This document shows, piece by piece, positions 24,183 to 28,919 of a stretch of DNA of 28,919 nucleotides. The DNA comes from an uncultured Christensenellaceae bacterium (GTDB lineage: Bacteria > Bacillota > Clostridia > Christensenellales > UBA3700), in NCBI GenBank assembly GCA_910588015.1, contig CAJUOK010000002.1, positions 1 to 28,919 on the forward strand. Reading direction: 5' to 3'. Position numbers and translations under genes: made by a program. Position 1 is the stretch's first letter. Every line of letters begins with the position of its first letter. Under the pieces are notes generated by a model. That model was not told where the DNA came from and searched no databases. It saw only the letters and a list, made by a program, of their open reading frames with translations.

Positions 24183-24212
24183 ATTATAATACTACCAAAT
24201 CGTCCTTGTCAA
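24183..24212 (-). promoter_or_regulatory. Promoter of the split glutamate synthase operon
   Basis: Minus strand TTGACA (24207-24212), 18-bp spacer, TATAAT (24183-24188). In the leader AAGGCG and CGCCTT (about 24147-24169) form a short 6-bp hairpin just before the ribosome site. Confidence 0.8.
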
Positions 24213-24314
24213 TGAATTGAAAAATATTTTTTTAAATTATGCGAAAAAAATTAACAAATCAGCAATTTGAGAAATTTATTTACCAAATAATATACTTTAA
24301 TCGACAATTATACA

Positions 24315-24354
24315 TTATTTGACAAATATTTATTCTTATCAGGTTGTCAAATAA
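24315..24354. promoter_or_regulatory. 10-bp inverted repeat in the gltB/glnN divergent region
   Basis: TTATTTGACA (24315-24324) and TGTCAAATAA (24345-24354) are perfect inverse arms, 20 bp apart, about 105-170 bp from either promoter. It could be an operator for a shared nitrogen regulator. It does not fit the TnrA/GlnR consensus (TGTNA-N7-TNACA). A second inverted repeat, CGCGAC...GTCGCG, lies further right at about 24424-24468. Confidence 0.4.
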
Positions 24355-24517
24355 ATTTTATAACCATAGTAATTTTATTATAATATTTAACCAATTCATC
24401 CATATATTTAATAAAAGTATTACGCGCGACTTTTTTATCCGATATTGCGATTTTACTTCACGTCGCGGAACACTCTCTGCTTTTTGCAAAAAATTTGTAA
24501 TTATCATAACAAAACGT

Positions 24518-24546
24518 TTGACAATTTCCTAAAGAAAATATATACT
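24518..24546 (+). promoter_or_regulatory. Promoter of glnN
   Basis: TTGACA (24518-24523), 17-bp spacer, TATACT (24541-24546). The expected start (about 24553) is only a few bases before the leader terminator hairpin. Confidence 0.75.
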
Positions 24547-24557
24547 GGCATTGTAGC

Positions 24558-24600
24558 AAAGGCGCTATTGTGTTTGAACCGCAATAGCGCCTTTTTGTTT
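24558..24600 (+). terminator. Leader terminator (attenuator) upstream of glnN
   Basis: AAAGGCGCTATTG (24558-24570) and CAATAGCGCCTTT (24582-24594) form a perfect 13-bp stem with an 11-nt loop, followed by TTGTTTT. No plus-strand gene lies upstream to be terminated, and the hairpin ends about 40 nt before the glnN start, so it most likely attenuates glnN. Confidence 0.7.
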
Positions 24601-24637
24601 TATAACCAACGAATAAATTTTAAGGAGATATACAATT

Positions 24638-26722
24638 ATGACAATGTCAGACATTTTCGGCTCGCTGGTATTCAACGATACGGTAATGCAGGAGAGACTT
24701 CCCAAATATACTTATAAGGAACTCAAATCGTGCATCGCGCACGACAAACCTATTTCCCTAGACTGCGCCACGGTTATAGCCAACGCAATGAAAGATTGGG
24801 CTATCGAAAAAGGATGCACTCATTATACTCACTGGTTTCAACCTATGACGGGAATTACCGCCGAAAAACACGACGCTTTCATTCAGCCCACAGCCGACGG
24901 CAAAGTAATTATGGAATTCAGCGGCAAAGAGCTCATCAAAGGAGAGCCCGACGCGTCTTCCTTCCCCAACGGCGGCATCAGAGCCACTTTTGAAGCGAGA
25001 GGCTACACCGCTTGGGACCCGACTTCTTACGCATTTATAAAAGACGGCACGCTTTGCATACCCACGGCATTCGTATCTTATACGGGAGAAGTGCTCGACA
25101 AAAAGACTCCTCTGCTCAAGTCTATGAAAGCTATCAGCAAAACAGCTTGCAGAATACTCAAACTGTTTGGCAAAGACGTCGATAAAGTAATTACCACGGT
25201 AGGTCCCGAACAGGAATATTTCCTTATTGACAAAAGCGTGTACGAAAAGAGAAAAGACCTTATTTACACAGGTCGCACTCTCTACGGCGCGCCCGCTCCC
25301 AAGGGACAGGAACTCGAAGACCACTATTTTGGCACAATAAAACAAAGAGTCGTCAAATATATGGCTGACCTCGATACGGAGCTTTGGAAACTCGGCGTGC
25401 TTGCCAAGACAAAACACAACGAAGTAGCTCCCGCCCAGCACGAACTTGCTCCGATATTCTCGCAATCCAACGTTGCCGCCGACGCAAACCAATTGACAAT
25501 GGAAATGATGAAAAAGGTTGCAAGTCGCCACAATATGGTATGCCTGCTCCACGAAAAACCTTTTGAAGGCGTAAACGGAAGCGGCAAACACAACAACTGG
25601 TCGCTGTCAACGGATAAAGGCGAAAACCTTTTTGAACCGGGCGACACTCCCGAAGACAACGCGCAGTTCTTGCTTTTCCTCGCGGCAATCATCAAAGCCG
25701 TGGACGATTATCAAGACCTTTTGAGATTGAGCGTAGCCAGCGCGGGCAACGACCACAGACTTGGCGCCAACGAAGCTCCTCCGGCAATAGTTTCGATGTT
25801 CTTGGGAGAAGAACTCGACGGCATACTTAACGCAATTGCCGAAGACAGAACTTACAGCAAAAGAGCAAAATGCGAATACGAAATAGGCGTAAGCTCTCTG
25901 CCCAAGTTTACAAAAGATTCCACTGACAGAAACCGCACTTCCCCATTTGCCTTCACAGGCAATAAGTTCGAATTCAGAATGTTGGGCTCTACGTTCTCCA
26001 TATCCGGTCCCAATATAATTCTCAACACCATAGTTGCAGAATCTTTGGACGAATTCGCAAACGAACTCGAAGGCGCAAGCGATATTATGGCGGCGGTAAA
26101 ATCTTTGATAAAAAAGACTTATATCAATCACAAGAGAATTATTTTCAACGGCAACGGCTATTCCGACGAATGGGTAAAAGAGGCAAAGAAAAGAGGTCTG
26201 CTCAATCTCGCTTCTACGCCCGAAGCTCTTCCTTATTTCAAGAGTAAGAAAAACATAGCGCTCTTTGAAAAGCACGGAATATTCTCGGCTTTGGAAGTTG
26301 AATCGAGAGCCGATATAATGATGGAAAATTATTCCAAAGTCGTCAATATCGAAGCATTGACTATGATAGATATGGCAAACAAACAAATACTGCCCGCCGT
26401 TACGACTTACATCAAAGAATTGGCAAAAACCGCGATTGCCGCAAAAGAGTTGGGAATCGAAGCGACGGCTCAAATCAATACCGCAAAACTTTTGACGAAA
26501 TTGAGCGCAGACGCGGCAAAAACGCTTGTTTCGCTAAAAGATAACGTGCACAAAGCCGAATCGATTGCCGATATCGCCGCAAAATCCACTTACTACCGCA
26601 CAGACGTTATTCCTCTTATGGAAAAACTCCGCAAAGCGGCGGACGAAATGGAGGTAAACACCGCCGACAAGTACTGGCCTTTCCCCACTTACGGCGCAAT
26701 ACTCTTCTCCGTCAAAGATTAA
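24638..26722 (+). CDS. glnN: Glutamine synthetase type III
   Basis: The 694-residue protein is a full-length GSIII, the large dodecameric form common in Bacteroidetes, Clostridia and cyanobacteria, making glutamine from glutamate, ammonia and ATP. The type III N-terminal region (FGSLVFNDTVMQERLPK; HYTHWFQPMTG) is followed by GPEQEYFLID, KHNEVAPAQHELAP, GVNGSGKHNNWS and NRTSPFAFTGNKFEFRM, and a helical C-terminal extension. The catalytic motifs look intact, in contrast to the GSI-like protein at 14600. AAGGAG lies 10 nt before the ATG at 24638; an ATG two codons later is a less likely start. It is preceded by a promoter (24518-24546) and a leader terminator (24558-24600), and it is divergent from the glutamate synthase operon. 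Confidence 0.97.
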   Translation: MTMSDIFGSLVFNDTVMQERLPKYTYKELKSCIAHDKPISLDCATVIANAMKDWAIEKGCTHYTHWFQPMTGITAEKHDAFIQPTADGKVIMEFSGKELIKGEPDASSFPNGGIRATFEARGYTAWDPTSYAFIKDGTLCIPTAFVSYTGEVLDKKTPLLKSMKAISKTACRILKLFGKDVDKVITTVGPEQEYFLIDKSVYEKRKDLIYTGRTLYGAPAPKGQELEDHYFGTIKQRVVKYMADLDTELWKLGVLAKTKHNEVAPAQHELAPIFSQSNVAADANQLTMEMMKKVASRHNMVCLLHEKPFEGVNGSGKHNNWSLSTDKGENLFEPGDTPEDNAQFLLFLAAIIKAVDDYQDLLRLSVASAGNDHRLGANEAPPAIVSMFLGEELDGILNAIAEDRTYSKRAKCEYEIGVSSLPKFTKDSTDRNRTSPFAFTGNKFEFRMLGSTFSISGPNIILNTIVAESLDEFANELEGASDIMAAVKSLIKKTYINHKRIIFNGNGYSDEWVKEAKKRGLLNLASTPEALPYFKSKKNIALFEKHGIFSALEVESRADIMMENYSKVVNIEALTMIDMANKQILPAVTTYIKELAKTAIAAKELGIEATAQINTAKLLTKLSADAAKTLVSLKDNVHKAESIADIAAKSTYYRTDVIPLMEKLRKAADEMEVNTADKYWPFPTYGAILFSVKD

Positions 26723-26750
26723 TTTGAAAAAAAGGTTGTATATTATGAAA

Positions 26751-26787
26751 GCAAAGAGACGCGAGAGTCAATCAAACGTCTCTTTGC
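26751..26787 (+). terminator. Hairpin terminator after glnN
   Basis: GCAAAGAGACG (26751-26761) and CGTCTCTTTGC (26777-26787) form a perfect 11-bp stem with a 15-nt loop, 29 nt after the glnN stop. The following CCGTTTATAT is only moderately T-rich. Confidence 0.65.
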
Positions 26788-26903
26788 CCGTTTATATATA
26801 TTGATAAAATATTATATATAAATAATGCGGTATCAAGCAAAAGCAACTGGAAATAATTTGCAAAAAAATGTTGAAAAATTTATAGATTTATCATATCAAG
26901 TAT

Positions 26904-26932
26904 TTGATTATACGAATCAATTTTGATATAAT
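26904..26932 (+). promoter_or_regulatory. Promoter of purF with overlapping palindromes
   Basis: TTGATT (26904-26909), 17-bp spacer, TATAAT (26927-26932). The inverted repeat TTGATT-N5-AATCAA (26904-26920) covers the -35 and spacer. A second one, ATGATTTT-T-AAAATCAT (26937-26953), covers the likely transcription start. No purine riboswitch was recognised. Confidence 0.6.
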
Positions 26933-26968
26933 AAAAATGATTTTTAAAATCATAAAGGTAGGTACAGT

Positions 26969-28375
26969 ATGTCAGACAATATCAAAGAGGAATGCGGCGT
27001 ATTCGGCATATACGACAAATCCCGTTTAGGCAACATTGCGCAACAAGTCTACTTCGGACTGTTTGCGCTCCAACACAGAGGTCAGGAAGCGGCAGGTATC
27101 GCCGTCAACAACGACAGAGAAATCACGCTTGTCAAAAATATGGGACTCGTAAGCGAAGTGTTCAATGACGCTACTCTTGCAAAATTGAACGGCGAAATCG
27201 CCATAGGACACGTTAGATATTCAACTACCGGAAACAATACTCCCGAGAATGCGCAACCCATAAGCGTAAAATACGCAAAAGGCAACCTCACGGTATCGCA
27301 CAACGGCAACATTACCAACGCAAAAGAATTGAGAGACAAACTAGAAGCCAAAGGCGCTATTTTCCACACGACTAGCGACAGCGAAGTTATCTCTTATTTG
27401 ATAGCTATTCAACGACTCAAATCCAAAAGCATAGAAGAAGCTGTAGAAAAGGTATTCCCTATGCTGCAAGGCGCTTTTTCGCTTTTGATAATGAGCCCGA
27501 GAAAACTCATAGCGGTGAGAGATAAATACGGAATACGTCCTCTTTGTATTGGCAAATTGCAAGACAACGTAATCTTCGCAAGCGAAAGCTGCGCGTTTGA
27601 GACGATAGGCGCGACGTTCGAAAGAGACGTTCGTCCGGGTGAAATCGTAATCGTCACAGAAGATAACATACAATCCAACACCAAATATTGCGGACACAGC
27701 GGCGGTCTTTGCATCTTCGAACATATATACACCGCAAGACCCGACAGCGTGATAGACGGACAGGGCGTGAACGAAGCGAGAATGAACGCAGGCAAAATGC
27801 TTGCCCGCATAGCTCCCGCCGACGCCGACCTAGTTATCGGCGTACCCGACAGCGGACTGCCCGCGGCAATAGGTTATTCGCACCAAAGCGGCATACCTTA
27901 CGGCGTGGGATTAATCAAAAACAGATACATAGGCAGAACCTTTATTCAGCCTACCCAAGCAATGAGAGAGCGTAGCGTAGCGCTTAAGCTCAACACTCTT
28001 AAAAGCAACGTCGAAGGCAAACGTATCGTTATGGTTGACGATTCGATAGTCAGAGGCACCACTCTTGCAAATATCATAAAACTGCTCAAAAAATCCGGAG
28101 CGAAAGAAGTGCACGTCAGAATATCCTCGCCGCCATTCATCTACCCCTGTTTCTTCGGCACGGATATACCGTCGAGAAAAGACCTTGCGTGCAATAACTA
28201 TACAATGGAAGAATTGAGATTAAAAATCGGCGCGGATTCGTTGGCGTTTTTAGACGTAAAAACCGTCGATAAAATAGCTCCCGATTCCAACGTAACTTTC
28301 TGCAAAGGCTGCTTTACAGGCAAATATCCTTGCAAAGTTCCTTGCGAAAAAGAAGATAAAAATATACTCGGTTAA
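26969..28375 (+). CDS. purF: Amidophosphoribosyltransferase
   Basis: PurF makes 5-phosphoribosylamine from PRPP and glutamine, the first committed step of de novo purine synthesis. The 468-residue protein is of the Bacillus type: an 8-residue propeptide (MSDNIKEE) precedes the nucleophile Cys9 (CGVFGIYD); the class II amidotransferase domain shows ALQHRGQEAAGI, IGHVRYSTTG and SHNGNITN; the PRTase domain has the PRPP loop VMVDDSIVRGTT. Cysteines in GGLCIFEH, YPCFFG and CKGCF correspond to the 4Fe-4S ligands of the Bacillus enzyme. AAAGGTAGG precedes the ATG. It is a single gene here, with its own terminator, and not in a pur operon as often seen. Confidence 0.97.
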   Translation: MSDNIKEECGVFGIYDKSRLGNIAQQVYFGLFALQHRGQEAAGIAVNNDREITLVKNMGLVSEVFNDATLAKLNGEIAIGHVRYSTTGNNTPENAQPISVKYAKGNLTVSHNGNITNAKELRDKLEAKGAIFHTTSDSEVISYLIAIQRLKSKSIEEAVEKVFPMLQGAFSLLIMSPRKLIAVRDKYGIRPLCIGKLQDNVIFASESCAFETIGATFERDVRPGEIVIVTEDNIQSNTKYCGHSGGLCIFEHIYTARPDSVIDGQGVNEARMNAGKMLARIAPADADLVIGVPDSGLPAAIGYSHQSGIPYGVGLIKNRYIGRTFIQPTQAMRERSVALKLNTLKSNVEGKRIVMVDDSIVRGTTLANIIKLLKKSGAKEVHVRISSPPFIYPCFFGTDIPSRKDLACNNYTMEELRLKIGADSLAFLDVKTVDKIAPDSNVTFCKGCFTGKYPCKVPCEKEDKNILG

Positions 28376-28379
28376 ACCA

Positions 28380-28403
28380 ACGGCTCCTTCGGGAGCCGTT
28401 TTT
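28380..28403 (+). terminator. Intrinsic terminator of purF
   Basis: CGGCTCC (28381-28387) and GGAGCCG (28392-28398) with a UUCG tetraloop, followed by TTTTTAATT. It begins a few bases after the stop at 28375. Confidence 0.92.
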
Positions 28404-28477
28404 AATTAAAACTATACATAACCTTTCAGATACTCCTCTTGAGGTAAGCGTCTAGAGCAACAAAATCATATTTTCCG

Positions 28478-28506
28478 TTGACAATGGATATTATATATAA
28501 TATAAT
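28478..28506 (+). promoter_or_regulatory. Promoter of the phosphoglycerate mutase gene
   Basis: TTGACA (28478-28483), 17-bp spacer, TATAAT (28501-28506). Both hexamers are perfect consensus, about 50 nt before the ATG. Confidence 0.85.
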
Positions 28507-28554
28507 AATTAATGAATACATTATGCAGTAAAATGCATCAAAGTAGGTGAATAT

Positions 28555-28919
28555 ATGAAGTATGTGGTGATTTTGGGCGACGGTATGGCAGATTATCCTT
28601 CCAAGATTTTGGGCGGAATAACTCCCCTAGAAGCTGCCGAAAAACCCAATATCGACAATCTGTGTAAAAGAAGCAAACTAGGCGTCGTCAAGACTGTTCC
28701 CGACGGTATGAAACCCGGCAGCGACGTTGCCAATCTCTCTATGATGGGCTATGAACCCGACAAATATTATACAGGTCGTTCTCCTCTCGAAGCGCTGTCA
28801 ATGGGCGTAGAATTAAAAGATACCGACGTTGCAATAAGATGCAATTTGGTGACTTTGTCCGAAGAGGAAAATTACGCCGAAAAAACTATGATAGATTATT
28901 CCGCGGGAGAAATTTCTAC
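28555..28919 (+). CDS. apgM: Cofactor-independent phosphoglycerate mutase, archaeal type (N-terminal part)
   Basis: The frame runs open from ATG 28555 to the window edge (121 codons), so the C-terminus is missing. The start MKYVVILGDGMADYPSK carries the N-terminal metal-binding Asp of the alkaline-phosphatase superfamily. GSDVANLSMMGYEPDKYYTGRSPLEA matches the ApgM segment GSDVANLSLLGYDP, which includes the phosphate-accepting Ser. The enzyme interconverts 3- and 2-phosphoglycerate in glycolysis. In bacteria this family is sometimes next to, and thought to be linked with, homoserine or threonine metabolism, which the missing downstream region would show. AGGTGA lies just before the start. Confidence 0.92.
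   Translation, partial: MKYVVILGDGMADYPSKILGGITPLEAAEKPNIDNLCKRSKLGVVKTVPDGMKPGSDVANLSMMGYEPDKYYTGRSPLEALSMGVELKDTDVAIRCNLVTLSEEENYAEKTMIDYSAGEIS

Noticed and set aside
24301..24600. Classical riboswitch or T-box upstream of glnN
   Set aside because: No conserved riboswitch or T-box motif was recognised; only a terminator hairpin and inverted repeats are visible.
26790..26968. Purine riboswitch before purF
   Set aside because: The conserved loop sequences and three-stem layout are missing.

Overview
The window looks like a chromosomal segment of an uncultured, anaerobic, low-to-moderate GC Clostridia-type Firmicute, possibly a gut lineage. The evidence is strong AGGAGG-type ribosome sites, TTGACA/TATAAT promoters with 16-18 bp spacing, standard genetic code (TGA used as stop), a flavodiiron protein, a ferredoxin-fused split glutamate synthase, a GGGtGRT/NifU-like pair, a type III glutamine synthetase, DUF6273 and BspA-like LRR surface proteins, and a diaminopimelate epimerase. 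No tRNA, rRNA, CRISPR array, transposase or prophage gene was seen. I cannot assign a genus.

Layout. 1-1570 (-): start of a secreted DUF6273/MBG-like surface protein, cut by the window edge. 1571-2108: gene-free, with a dispersed repeat, GTATAC palindromes and a 134-bp element with 27-bp terminal inverted repeats. 2109-3817 (-): NifU-like scaffold plus GGGtGRT protein. 4026-5231 (-): flavodiiron protein. 5614-6180 (-): LOG-like protein, between two clusters of dispersed hairpin repeats. 6644-6979 (-): XRE regulator. 7071-7255 (+): candidate small RNA converging on the pyrG terminator. 7276-15901 (-): one long probable operon, glnA-like / ANTAR regulator / carA / carB-dapF fusion / pyrG, driven by one consensus promoter and closed by one terminator. 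16122-19253 (-): 1043-residue LRR lipoprotein, divergent from a small HTH gene (19432-19674, +) across a palindromic operator. 19731-20370: XRE regulator divergent from a small DUF6809-like gene, with paired operators. 20746-24132 (-): three-gene split glutamate synthase. 24638-26722 (+): type III glutamine synthetase behind a leader terminator. 26969-28375 (+): purF. 28555 to the end (+): start of an archaeal-type phosphoglycerate mutase.

Together, more than half of the window is about glutamine. Two glutamine synthetase family proteins and the glutamate synthase set the glutamine/glutamate pool. CarA, PyrG and PurF spend it on carbamoyl phosphate, CTP and purines. The ANTAR protein and the glnN leader terminator are candidates for RNA-level control. 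The most unusual items are the end-to-end CarB-DapF fusion, substitutions at metal-site positions of the glnA-like protein in the ANTAR operon, the candidate plus-strand RNA at 7100-7255, and two compact regulator/operator modules. All family assignments come from reading motifs by eye; no database search was run.
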